A program made the translations under genes and the position numbers. From assembly GCA_039178805.1 (NCBI GenBank), contig JBCDFC010000017.1:1-33421 (forward strand): a stretch of 33,421 nucleotides of DNA, read 5' to 3'. Every line of letters begins with the position of its first letter. The first letter of the stretch is position 1. The DNA is from Thermohalobaculum sp039178805 (GTDB lineage Bacteria; Pseudomonadota; Alphaproteobacteria; Rhodobacterales; Rhodobacteraceae). This document shows positions 14,505 through 21,765 of the stretch, piece after piece. The notes below the pieces were generated by a model. The model did no database searches. It was given only the letters and a program-made list of their open reading frames with translations, and had not been told where the DNA came from.

Positions 14505-15746
14505 ATGCCCGAGGAATTCTACCGCATCAAACGCCTGCCACCCTACGTCTTCGCCGAGGTCAATCGTCTGAAGGCAGCCTATCGGGCCGAGGGGCGTGAC
14601 ATCATCGACTTTGGCATGGGCAACCCCGATCAGGACACGCCGGAGCATATCGTCGACAAGCTGGTGGAGACGGTGAGGCGTCCCCGCACCCACCGCTACT
14701 CCGCCTCCAAGGGTATCCCGGGGCTGCGGCGCGCACAGGCCGCCTACTATCAGCGTCGCTTCGGCGTTGAGCTCGATCCGGAAACGGAGGTTGTCGCCAC
14801 GCTCGGCTCCAAAGAAGGGCTCGCCAATCTCGCTATGGCGATCACGGCGCCTGGCGATGTGATCCTAAGCCCCAATCCGAGCTACCCGATCCACCCCTAT
14901 GGCTTCATGATCGCGGGCGGCGCGCTCAGGCATATCCCTGCGCTCGGGCCTGAGGGGCGGTTCGAGCCGGAGACCTATCTCGCGGCGGTCGAGCGGGCGA
15001 TCCATCACAGCGTCCCGGCGCCGGTGGCGATCATCGTCAACTTCCCGTCGAACCCCACTGCGCAGAACTGCGATCTCGATTTCTATCGGGCGCTGGTGGC
15101 GCTCGCGCGTCGTCACGGGGTCTGGATCCTGTCGGACCTCGCCTATGCGGAGATCTATTTCGACGACCACCCGCCGCCCTCGATCCTGGAGGTTGAGGGG
15201 GCCAGGGAATGCGCGGTGGAGTTCACCTCGCTCTCCAAAACCTACTCGATGCCCGGTTGGCGCATGGGGTTCGCCGTCGGCAACCCTCGGCTGATCGAGG
15301 CGCTGACGCGGATCAAGAGCTATCTCGACTATGGCGCCTTCACGCCAGTGCAGGTCGCAGCGGCGCATGCGCTGAACGGTCCTCAGGACTGCGTCGAGGA
15401 GATCCGCGCGCTTTACCGCGGTCGCCGGGACGCATTGGTGGAAAGCTTCGGTCGCGCGGGCTGGGACATACCCCCGCCACCCGCGACCATGTTCGCCTGG
15501 GCGCCGGTCCCCGAACCTTTCCGCGATCTCGGTTCCATGGCGTTCTCGAAGATCCTGCTGGCCGAGGCCGAGGTCGCCGTGTCCCCCGGTGTCGGGTTCG
15601 GAGAGTATGGCGAGGGCTATGTGCGGCTTGGCCTCGTCGAGAACGAGCAACGCATCCGCCAGGCGTCCCGCGGGATCAAGGCACTGCTCGCGGATGCCGA
15701 AGGTGCGATCGCCCGCTACACAGCCCAGTCAGAGGCGGCCGAGTAG
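14505..15746 (+). CDS. Class I/II aminotransferase (AlaC / LL-DAP aminotransferase-like)
   Basis: 413-residue fold-type I aminotransferase. The PLP lysine is Lys245 in SLSKTYSMPGWRMGF. The cofactor-binding GSKEGLANLA (101-110), NFPSNPT (179-185) and SDLAYAEIYFD (210-220) are all present. The sequence is closest in style to the AlaC alanine transaminase / LL-diaminopimelate aminotransferase group, and in Alphaproteobacteria such a gene commonly precedes hom. I infer glutamate-linked alanine or a related amino-acid transamination; the exact donor is not fixed. The frame is open to 14388, but ATG 14505 with GGAG four bases upstream gives the family start MPEEFYRIKRLPPYVF. Five bases separate its stop from the next gene. 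Confidence 0.93.
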   Translation: MPEEFYRIKRLPPYVFAEVNRLKAAYRAEGRDIIDFGMGNPDQDTPEHIVDKLVETVRRPRTHRYSASKGIPGLRRAQAAYYQRRFGVELDPETEVVATLGSKEGLANLAMAITAPGDVILSPNPSYPIHPYGFMIAGGALRHIPALGPEGRFEPETYLAAVERAIHHSVPAPVAIIVNFPSNPTAQNCDLDFYRALVALARRHGVWILSDLAYAEIYFDDHPPPSILEVEGARECAVEFTSLSKTYSMPGWRMGFAVGNPRLIEALTRIKSYLDYGAFTPVQVAAAHALNGPQDCVEEIRALYRGRRDALVESFGRAGWDIPPPPATMFAWAPVPEPFRDLGSMAFSKILLAEAEVAVSPGVGFGEYGEGYVRLGLVENEQRIRQASRGIKALLADAEGAIARYTAQSEAAE

Positions 15747-15751
15747 AAGCG

Positions 15752-16093
15752 ATGAGCGACGCCACGTGGGATCCAACGGTGGCCGAGCGTGAGACGCGGG
15801 GATCGGTGGCGGAGCTCGTCGCCGAGAGTGGGCTGGTCAGCGGAACACCGATCACGCTCGACCTCCGGTTCGTGCCCGGATCAGACGCAGACCGCCCGGG
15901 CTTTATCGCAGCCATGCGAGCTGCCGGCTATGCGGGCGCTGCTTATGAGGCTGGTGGGCGCGAAGAGTTGGAAGCAAGCCTTCCTCAAATCCCACTCACA
16001 CCGGATGCCGTTTGGGCCGAGGAGGCTCGGGCCGCTGAGATCGCGCTCGCACATGGCTACGAGCCTGCGGGTTGGGGTTTCGAGGAGCCATAA
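15752..16093 (+). CDS. RraB-like (ribonuclease E inhibitor B family) protein
   Basis: 113 residues. The C-terminal half, with RAAEIALAHGYEPAGWGFEEP (about 93-113), matches the LAxxYxxxYDGWGxxxE ending of RraB, a small protein that binds RNase E and slows mRNA decay in gammaproteobacteria. The central FIAAMRAAGYAG stretch also fits the domain. RNase E inhibition in this organism is an inference, because RraB-domain proteins in alphaproteobacteria are little studied. The ATG at 15752 lies five bases after the aminotransferase stop, so translation is probably coupled. Acidic overall, cytoplasmic, no signal peptide. Confidence 0.75.
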   Translation: MSDATWDPTVAERETRGSVAELVAESGLVSGTPITLDLRFVPGSDADRPGFIAAMRAAGYAGAAYEAGGREELEASLPQIPLTPDAVWAEEARAAEIALAHGYEPAGWGFEEP

Positions 16094-16162
16094 ACCACCG
16101 GCCGGCGCGATAGGTCAGAGAGTTGGCGGTGGACCCTAGCACCGCCGAGGGCTAGACAGCGG

Positions 16163-16190
16163 CCCACTCGCCCACTCGCCCACTCGCCCA
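16163..16190. repeat. 8-bp tandem repeat before hom
   Basis: Three exact copies of CCCACTCG (16163-16186) followed by a half unit CCCA. The array ends 22 bases before the hom ATG, just upstream of its CGGAGC ribosome-binding candidate, so it lies in the hom leader. Confidence 0.85.
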
Positions 16191-16212
16191 GACGACACGG
16201 AGCTTCGACGAC

Positions 16213-17499
16213 ATGACCACCCCTTTTCGCCTCGGCATTGCCGGGCTCGGTACTGTCGGTGCCGGTGTCGTCTCGCTCTTGGATGAAGAACGCGATGCCA
16301 TCGCCGCCAAAGCGGGGCGACCGGTCGAAATCAGCGCCGTTTCCGCCCGCAACCGGACACGGGATCGCGGCGTCGACATCACGCGCTTTGCGTGGGAGGA
16401 CGATGCCGTCGCTCTCGCCGCGCGCGACGACGTCGATTGCGTGGTCGAAGTGATCGGAGGCTCAGACGGACCCGCCAAAGCCTCTGTCGAGCGGGCACTC
16501 GCGGCCGGCAAAGACGTGGTGACCGCCAATAAAGCGCTCCTGGCATTCCACGGCCAGGCGCTGGCCGAGGCGGCGGAAGGTGCCGGTGTCGCCCTAGCGG
16601 CAGAGGCCGCCGTCGCCGGCGGCATTCCGGTCATGAAGGCGCTCGGCGAAGGGCTCGCCGCCTCGCGCGCGACCCGGGTGACGGGCGTCCTCAACGGCAC
16701 CTGCAATTACATCCTGAGCGAGATGGCCACGAGTGGGGCGGCCTATGACGACGTTTTGAGCGAGGCGCAGCGCCTCGGATATGCCGAAGCGGACCCTACG
16801 ACCGATGTGGGCGGGTTTGACGCCGCGCATAAGCTCGCGCTCCTCGCAGCACTCGCCTTCGGCACCCGTGTGGATTTCGAGAACGTGGTGGTCGAGGGGA
16901 TCGATCGCGTCAGTCCCGCCGATCTCGAGACGGCGGCAGATATGGGATACGCAGTACGCCTGATAGGGCTCGCGCGGCTTGAGCCTTCGGGCCTCGAGCA
17001 GCGGGTGCGGCCTTGTCTCGTGCCGTTGTCGAGCGCGCTTGGTGCGCTGCCCGGTGTCACGAACGCGGTGGTGATTGACGGGGCCGCCGTGGGGCGGCTG
17101 ACCTTGACGGGGCCGGGCGCTGGTGCGGGACCGACTGCCGCCGCCATCCTCGGCGATGTGATCGATATCGCACGCGGCGCGCGGCGCCCGCTCTTCGCCC
17201 GTCCTGCAGGCACGTTGACGGCGGCCACACCCCTTGCCCATGGCGACGAGCATGCGCCCTATTATCTGCGCTTTATGCTGGAGGACGCGCCAGGAGCGCT
17301 CGCCCAAGTGGCGGCGACGTTGGGTGCCGAAGGGATCAGCATCCACCGCATGCGCCAATACGATCGCGGCCAGCCCGTACCAGTCGTCGTTGTGACCCAT
17401 GATGCTCGGCGCGACGCCATCGACCGGGCGCTTACGGCCATCGACACCCTGCCTGTGAGCGCCGAGCATCCGGTGGCCATGCGCATAGAAGAGTGCTAG
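16213..17499 (+). CDS. hom: Homoserine dehydrogenase
   Basis: 428 residues. It reduces aspartate semialdehyde to homoserine with NAD(P)H, the branch step to threonine and methionine. The Rossmann motif GLGTVGAGVV is at 11-20. VTANKALLA near residue 100 and TGVLNGTCNYILSEM near 156-170 are family signatures, and KLALLAALAFG marks the substrate domain. A C-terminal ACT domain from about residue 350 (YYLRFMLEDAPGALAQVAATLGAEGISI) suggests feedback control, usually by threonine. The ATG at 16213 is preceded by CGGAGC about ten bases upstream. It sits in the aminotransferase/RraB-like/hom/glpX run, all plus strand. Confidence 0.97.
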   Translation: MTTPFRLGIAGLGTVGAGVVSLLDEERDAIAAKAGRPVEISAVSARNRTRDRGVDITRFAWEDDAVALAARDDVDCVVEVIGGSDGPAKASVERALAAGKDVVTANKALLAFHGQALAEAAEGAGVALAAEAAVAGGIPVMKALGEGLAASRATRVTGVLNGTCNYILSEMATSGAAYDDVLSEAQRLGYAEADPTTDVGGFDAAHKLALLAALAFGTRVDFENVVVEGIDRVSPADLETAADMGYAVRLIGLARLEPSGLEQRVRPCLVPLSSALGALPGVTNAVVIDGAAVGRLTLTGPGAGAGPTAAAILGDVIDIARGARRPLFARPAGTLTAATPLAHGDEHAPYYLRFMLEDAPGALAQVAATLGAEGISIHRMRQYDRGQPVPVVVVTHDARRDAIDRALTAIDTLPVSAEHPVAMRIEEC

Positions 17500-17597
17500 T
17501 CACCGCGGGATCGTCACGGGGCACGCCCACCCGCCTTCGGGCCTAGGCTTCCGCCCGCAATCCACCCCAGCCGGCCAACCGATACAGAGGCATGCAG

Positions 17598-18569
17598 ATG
17601 GACCAGAAGCCCATCCCTGACACCTTCCAGGACCGCATGCTTTCGCTCGGCCTTGCCCGAGTGTCCGAGGCCGCCGCCATCGCTTCGGCCAAGCTGATCG
17701 GGCGGGGCGATGAGAAGGCGGCGGATGCCGCAGCCGTCGAGGCGATGCGATCGGAGCTGAACAAGCTCGACATCGCGGGCACCGTCGTGATCGGGGAAGG
17801 TGAGCGGGACGAGGCCCCGATGCTCTATATCGGGGAGGAGGTCGGCACCGGTCAGGGACCGGAGGTCGACATCGCGCTCGACCCGCTCGAGGGCACGACC
17901 CTGACGGCCAAGGCCATGCCGAACGCGCTGACCGTCATCGCCATGGGCCCGCGTGGCTCCATGCTGCACGCGCCCGATGTCTATATGGACAAGCTTGCTG
18001 TCGGCCCCGGCGTGCCGGATGGCGCGCTAAGCCTCGAGATGACCGGGGCCGAGCGGGTGAGGGAATTCGCGAAGCTGCGCAACATGGCGCCTGAGGCTGT
18101 CGCCGTCTGCATCCTTGAGCGGCCGCGCCATGCGGAGCTGATCGACAGCGTTCGCTCCACCGGCGCTGCAGTGCGGCTCATCACCGATGGCGATGTCGCG
18201 GGCGTCATTCACTGCGCCGAGCCCAAGACCGGCATCGATCTCTACATGGGTCAGGGCGGCGCGCCCGAAGGCGTGCTCGCGGCAGCAGCGCTCAAATGCA
18301 TGGGCGGGCAGATCATGGGCCGTCTCCTCTTCCGCAACGAAGACGAGAAGGGCCGCGCGGCGGCGGCTGGCATTACCGATCTCGACCGCGTCTACACCCG
18401 CGAAGACATGGTCCAGCACGACGTCCTGTTCGCAGCCACAGGGGTCACGACAGGTTCGATCGTGGAAGGCGCCCGCCGCGACGGCGCCTATCTCGAAACC
18501 GAGACGATCCTGATGCGCTCACGCACGGGAAGCGTGCGCCGCATGAATTACCGCACCCGCAATCACTAG
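17598..18569 (+). CDS. glpX: Class II fructose-1,6-bisphosphatase
   Basis: 323 residues. It hydrolyses fructose 1,6-bisphosphate to fructose 6-phosphate in gluconeogenesis. Metal- and phosphate-binding motifs are GTVVIGEGERDEAPMLYIGEEVG (61-83) and DIALDPLEGTTLTAKAMPNALTVIA (from 91). Conserved VRxxGAAVRLITDGDVAG and YMGQGGAPEGVLAAAALKCMGG follow. An ATG at 17592 is only one base from AGAGG, so ATG 17598, with seven bases of spacing, is preferred. Some proteins in this family also act on sedoheptulose bisphosphate. It follows hom after 98 bases; the pairing hom-glpX-recJ is common in Alphaproteobacteria. Confidence 0.96.
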   Translation: MDQKPIPDTFQDRMLSLGLARVSEAAAIASAKLIGRGDEKAADAAAVEAMRSELNKLDIAGTVVIGEGERDEAPMLYIGEEVGTGQGPEVDIALDPLEGTTLTAKAMPNALTVIAMGPRGSMLHAPDVYMDKLAVGPGVPDGALSLEMTGAERVREFAKLRNMAPEAVAVCILERPRHAELIDSVRSTGAAVRLITDGDVAGVIHCAEPKTGIDLYMGQGGAPEGVLAAAALKCMGGQIMGRLLFRNEDEKGRAAAAGITDLDRVYTREDMVQHDVLFAATGVTTGSIVEGARRDGAYLETETILMRSRTGSVRRMNYRTRNH

Positions 18570-18966
18570 AGCGCCCTCCGACCTGACGTTTTCCCGGGAA
18601 CAGCGTCATTGCCGGGCTTGACTCGGCAATTCAGCACCACTGTCCGTGGATGCTCAGGTCAAGCCCAAGCATGGCGTGAACACGTTAGGTAAGAAACTGC
18701 TCTAGCGAAGCGACCCCAGGGAAGCTCGGTCGCCAGATCACGTCCGGCAATGACCGAATTCAGCGTTTCGGTCGGGTCGTTGGGGCGTCTCGCGCCCATC
18801 CGAAGGCTGCAATCCTTCGACGCCTCCCGCGCACCAGTGCTGACGAAACGTTACCTCACAAGGCCTCGCAACATCGCGAGAGGACTTGATGAGCAGTGTT
18901 CGCGAGGTCGGCTATTTCCCAGTTCAGCGCTGCAGTTCGCGGCGTGGGAGTAAGAGGGAGGCTCGC
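18570..18966. other. 397-base non-coding gap between glpX and the YHS gene
   Basis: No credible gene: the frames are short, lack ribosome binding sites and have no protein-like composition. It holds a degenerate palindromic repeat (18604-18677), a weak inverted repeat GCGACC/GGTCGC (18710-18715 and 18728-18733) and, near its right end, the ribosome binding site GGGAGG of the YHS gene. A promoter for the YHS gene is expected here but no clear -35/-10 pair stands out. Confidence 0.7.
18604..18677. repeat. Degenerate REP-like palindromic repeat
   Basis: The left arm starts CGTCATTGCCGGGCTTGAC and the right arm ends GTCAAGCCCAAGCATGGCG. The inner nine bases, GGGCTTGAC/GTCAAGCCC, pair perfectly and the outer bases about half. 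The pattern matches, from memory, the CGTCATGCCCGGGCTTGACCC family of intergenic palindromes scattered in many alphaproteobacterial genomes, here eroded. Likely a non-autonomous mobile repeat or RNA-level hairpin of a glpX transcript. Confidence 0.65.
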
Positions 18967-19422
18967 ATGACAATTTCTCGTCGTAGGACACTACAGCTTG
19001 GTCTCGCCGCCTCGGGTGTGGCGTTGCTGGGTAGCGGCGCTGCAAGTGCCGAGAAGGTATTTACGGAGTTTGGCGTCGCGATCCGGGGTGCCGACCCGGT
19101 CGCATTCTTTACCGAGCGCGAAGCCGTCGAAGGTTTGGCCCAGTTTCAGCATGATTGGGGAGGTGCGACCTGGCAGTTCGCCTCCGCGGCCAACCGCGAT
19201 CGCTTCGCCGCGGCGCCGGAAAGCTATGCACCGCAGTACAAGGGTTGGTGCGCCTGGGCGATGACGATTGGGCAGCTCGCGCCGACCGATCCGACGACTT
19301 GGATCATCTCGGACGGCAAGCTCTACTTGAATTTCAACCGCGCCACGGTACGCCGGTTCCGCCGCGATGTGCCAGGCAATATCGACAAGGCGGACGAGAA
19401 CTGGGCCCGTCTCTACGCCTAA
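18967..19422 (+). CDS. Tat-exported YHS-domain protein
   Basis: 151 residues. The N-terminus MTISRRRTLQLGLAASGVALLGSGAASAEKV holds a twin-arginine motif (Ser-Arg-Arg-Arg-Thr-Leu) followed by a hydrophobic segment and an ASA cleavage site near residue 28, so periplasmic export by Tat is likely. The mature part is the YHS domain type (GADPVAFFTEREAVEGL, WQFASAANRDRFAAAPESYAPQYKGWCAWAM), known in small, metal-associated periplasmic proteins of unassigned function. The usual ending LYLNFNRATVRRFRRDVPGNIDKADENW is present. GGGAGG precedes the ATG by six bases. It lies between glpX and recJ without obvious functional link. Confidence 0.9.
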   Translation: MTISRRRTLQLGLAASGVALLGSGAASAEKVFTEFGVAIRGADPVAFFTEREAVEGLAQFQHDWGGATWQFASAANRDRFAAAPESYAPQYKGWCAWAMTIGQLAPTDPTTWIISDGKLYLNFNRATVRRFRRDVPGNIDKADENWARLYA

Positions 19423-19440
19423 TCGGCCCCACATCTTGCG

Positions 19441-19464
19441 TGTGTGCCGGATGTCTGGCACACA
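19441..19464. promoter_or_regulatory. Inverted repeat just upstream of recJ
   Basis: TGTGTGCC (19441-19448) and GGCACACA (19457-19464) are perfect eight-base arms around eight bases. The element lies 18 bases after the YHS stop and six bases before the recJ ATG, covering the place where a ribosome binding site would be. It could be an operator, or an RNA hairpin that ends the YHS message and shields recJ initiation. Confidence 0.5.
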
Positions 19465-19470
19465 TGCTGT

Positions 19471-21264
19471 ATGCTCGACGAAACAGCAGTTCTTGGTGTC
19501 GTCCACTCCGCCACGGGGCGACGTTGGCAGGGCCCTGATGCCGAGACTTCCCGTCGAGCGCTTGCCTTAGCCCAGTCGGCCGATATCCCTGAGATCGTGG
19601 CGCGTCTGCTGGCTGCGCGGGGTGTCGAGGCCTCTGACGCGGAAGCCTATCTTGCGCCGACCTTGCGCGGGCTCATGCCCGACCCTTCGAGCCTTGCCGA
19701 TCTCGACCTTGCCGCGGAACGCCTTGCGCAGGCCGTGGAGAACGGCGAGCGGATCGCCGTTTTCGGGGATTACGATGTCGACGGCGCCTGTGCTTCGGCC
19801 TTGCTACAGGATTGGTTGGCGCCGTACGGGATCGCGCCGACGATCCATATCCCAGACCGGATCGAGGAAGGCTACGGCCCCAACATTCCTGCCATGGCGC
19901 GGCTTGGCCAAGGGCATGACCTCGTCATCTGCGTCGACTGCGGCACGGCCGCGCCGGAACCGGTTGCGGCTGCAGCGGATGCGGGCGCCCATGTCATCAT
20001 CGCCGACCACCATTTGGCGACCGGTACGCCGCCGCAAGCCTTCGCCGTCGTGAACCCCAACCGCGCGGATTGTGGCTCAGCGCTGGGGCAGATCTGCGCT
20101 GCGGGCGTCGTCTTCCTGCTGCTGGCCGGTGCGAATCGGCTGCTGCGCGCGCGGGGGCGAGAGGTCCCGGACCTCATGGCAGGGCTCGATCTCGTCGCGC
20201 TCGCCACCGTCGCCGACGTGGCGCCGCTCACAGGGCTCAACCGCGCCTTCGTGCGCCAGGGGTTGAAAATACTCGCAGGCCGTGGCCGCCCAGGCCTCGC
20301 GGCGCTTGCCGATGTCGCAGGGCTTTCCGCGCCGCCACGCTCCGGCGATCTGGGTTTCGTGTTGGGACCTCGGCTCAACGCCGGTGGGCGCGTCGGCGAT
20401 GCCGCTCTCGGTGTCCAGCTCCTAACCGCGCCCGATCGGGAAAGCGCGCTGCCGTTGGCCGAGGCGCTGGAAGCCTACAACCGCTCACGGCGGGAGATCG
20501 AAGCAAAGGTTCTTACCGAAGCGACCGCCGCCGCCGAAGCGCGGATTGAGGCGTCGGGGGCCATGGGTGCGAAACCGGCTCTGGCCTGGGCGGCCGGGGA
20601 AGGCTGGCATCCCGGCGTCGTCGGCATCGTCGCCGGCCGGCTGAAGGATCGCTTCGGCTGCCCGGCAGCGGTCATCGCGCTCGATGGCGCGACGGGGCTC
20701 GGCAAGGGGTCGGCCCGCTCGGTGCCTGGCGTCGATATCGGGTCGGCGATGTCGGGCCTCGCGGCAGCGGGTCTTCTCGATGCCGGAGGAGGCCACGCGA
20801 TGGCGGCCGGCCTCACGGTGCAGGCAGACCGTTTGGATGATGCCATGGCGGCCCTCGCAGCGCGCCTTGGCGCTGCCGGAGCGGGCGAGGCCCGCACCAA
20901 CTGCCTCATGATCGACGGCGTGCTCGCCCCGGCCGGTGCCACGGCAGAGCTTGTGAGTTTGCTCGAGGCGGCAGGTCCCTTCGGTCAGTCAAGCCCACCG
21001 CCTCGCCTCGCCCTTGCTGCCGTCCGACCGACCGGTCTCAGGCTGTCGGAGCGCGGGCACGCCTCGTGCCGTCTTTCGGGGCCGAGCGGCGCGCCGCTTG
21101 CAGCCATGGCATTTGGCGCAGCCGAGAACGGCATCGGCAAGGCCTTGCAGGACGCGGCTTCGGCCGGCCGCCCGTTGCACGTGGCGGGGCGACTCGAAAT
21201 CGACGACTGGGGCGGCCGACGCCGCGCACGGCTGAAGATCGACGACGTGGCGGAGCCGATCTAA
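19471..21264 (+). CDS. recJ: Single-stranded-DNA exonuclease RecJ
   Basis: 597 residues from ATG 19471. It digests single-stranded DNA 5'-3' in RecF recombination, mismatch and base-excision repair. DHH-family motifs are visible: GDYDVDG (99-105, metal ligands Asp100 and Asp102), VICVDCGTAAPE (152-163), IADHH (177-181) and, in the DHHA1 domain, GGGHAMAAG. The C-terminal OB-like region ends RLEIDDWGGRRRARLKIDDVAEPI. A GTG at 19444 is in frame but lies inside the inverted repeat and gives an unlikely MPDVWHTCC start. Neither candidate has a good Shine-Dalgarno. Cytoplasmic. Confidence 0.95.
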   Translation: MLDETAVLGVVHSATGRRWQGPDAETSRRALALAQSADIPEIVARLLAARGVEASDAEAYLAPTLRGLMPDPSSLADLDLAAERLAQAVENGERIAVFGDYDVDGACASALLQDWLAPYGIAPTIHIPDRIEEGYGPNIPAMARLGQGHDLVICVDCGTAAPEPVAAAADAGAHVIIADHHLATGTPPQAFAVVNPNRADCGSALGQICAAGVVFLLLAGANRLLRARGREVPDLMAGLDLVALATVADVAPLTGLNRAFVRQGLKILAGRGRPGLAALADVAGLSAPPRSGDLGFVLGPRLNAGGRVGDAALGVQLLTAPDRESALPLAEALEAYNRSRREIEAKVLTEATAAAEARIEASGAMGAKPALAWAAGEGWHPGVVGIVAGRLKDRFGCPAAVIALDGATGLGKGSARSVPGVDIGSAMSGLAAAGLLDAGGGHAMAAGLTVQADRLDDAMAALAARLGAAGAGEARTNCLMIDGVLAPAGATAELVSLLEAAGPFGQSSPPPRLALAAVRPTGLRLSERGHASCRLSGPSGAPLAAMAFGAAENGIGKALQDAASAGRPLHVAGRLEIDDWGGRRRARLKIDDVAEPI

Positions 21265-21301
21265 GCCGGCCACAGTTGGCAACGATGCAGCGATGGCGCA
21301 G

Positions 21302-21343
21302 TCGATTGCGATCCAGGCGCTGCGGCAGAGACGCTGCAATCGA
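21302..21343. other. Stem-loop downstream of recJ
   Basis: TCGATTGC (21302-21309) and GCAATCGA (21336-21343) are perfect arms around a 26-base loop. A second arm TGCAGCG at 21286-21292 could instead pair with CGCTGCA at 21332-21338, giving two exclusive folds. It lies in the 276-base gap between recJ and the tRNA genes. It may be a recJ transcript end or a tRNA-leader structure. Confidence 0.35.
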
Positions 21344-21540
21344 TGCTTTACCGTAGCCTTTGGCGGCGTTGCGCGCGTGCGGAGAGCAGCGTTCGCAGCT
21401 CCTTAACGACCTTCGAGCTATCCTGACGTGGGTGGGCGCGGAGCTATGCGACATTCATAGGAGGGCAGATCCGACCTCTCTCGATCTCCCGCCCCTTGCG
21501 GCGCCTCGACGATTTCGTTATCCCGCCCGCTCAGGCCCAA

Positions 21541-21616
21541 GCACCCTTCGTCTAGCGGTCTAGGACGCCGCCCTCTCACGGCGGAAACACGGGTTCGAGT
21601 CCCGTAGGGTGTACCA
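21541..21616 (+). tRNA. tRNA-Glu (CTC)
   Basis: 76 bases with encoded CCA. The acceptor stem GCACCCT/AGGGTGT includes a G1-U72 wobble. The anticodon stem CCGCC/GGCGG closes the loop CTCTCAC with anticodon CTC at 21575-21577. The T arm CGGGTTCGAGTCCCG is standard. It reads GAG codons. Confidence 0.97.
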
Positions 21617-21650
21617 ATCGGGCCAAAATGCCCCTCGCGGGCAAGACGGA

Positions 21651-21726
21651 GCGCCCTTCGTCTAGCGGTCTAGGACGCCGCCCTTTCACGGCGGAAACAC
21701 GGGTTCGAGTCCCGTAGGGCGTACCA
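21651..21726 (+). tRNA. tRNA-Glu (TTC)
   Basis: 76 bases with encoded CCA, 34 bases after the first tRNA-Glu. It is identical to that copy except for the anticodon (TTC, 21685-21687) and the pair 3:70, which is G-C here and A-T there. It reads GAA and, by wobble, GAG. The two are probably one transcript. Confidence 0.97.
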
Positions 21727-21765
21727 CCACTCTCCCGACCATGAACGCCTTCTGCGTCGCTGGTC

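Noticed and set aside
18750..18953. 67-residue frame in the glpX-YHS gap
   Set aside because: No ribosome binding site, no recognisable composition, and it runs towards the YHS leader; treated as non-coding.
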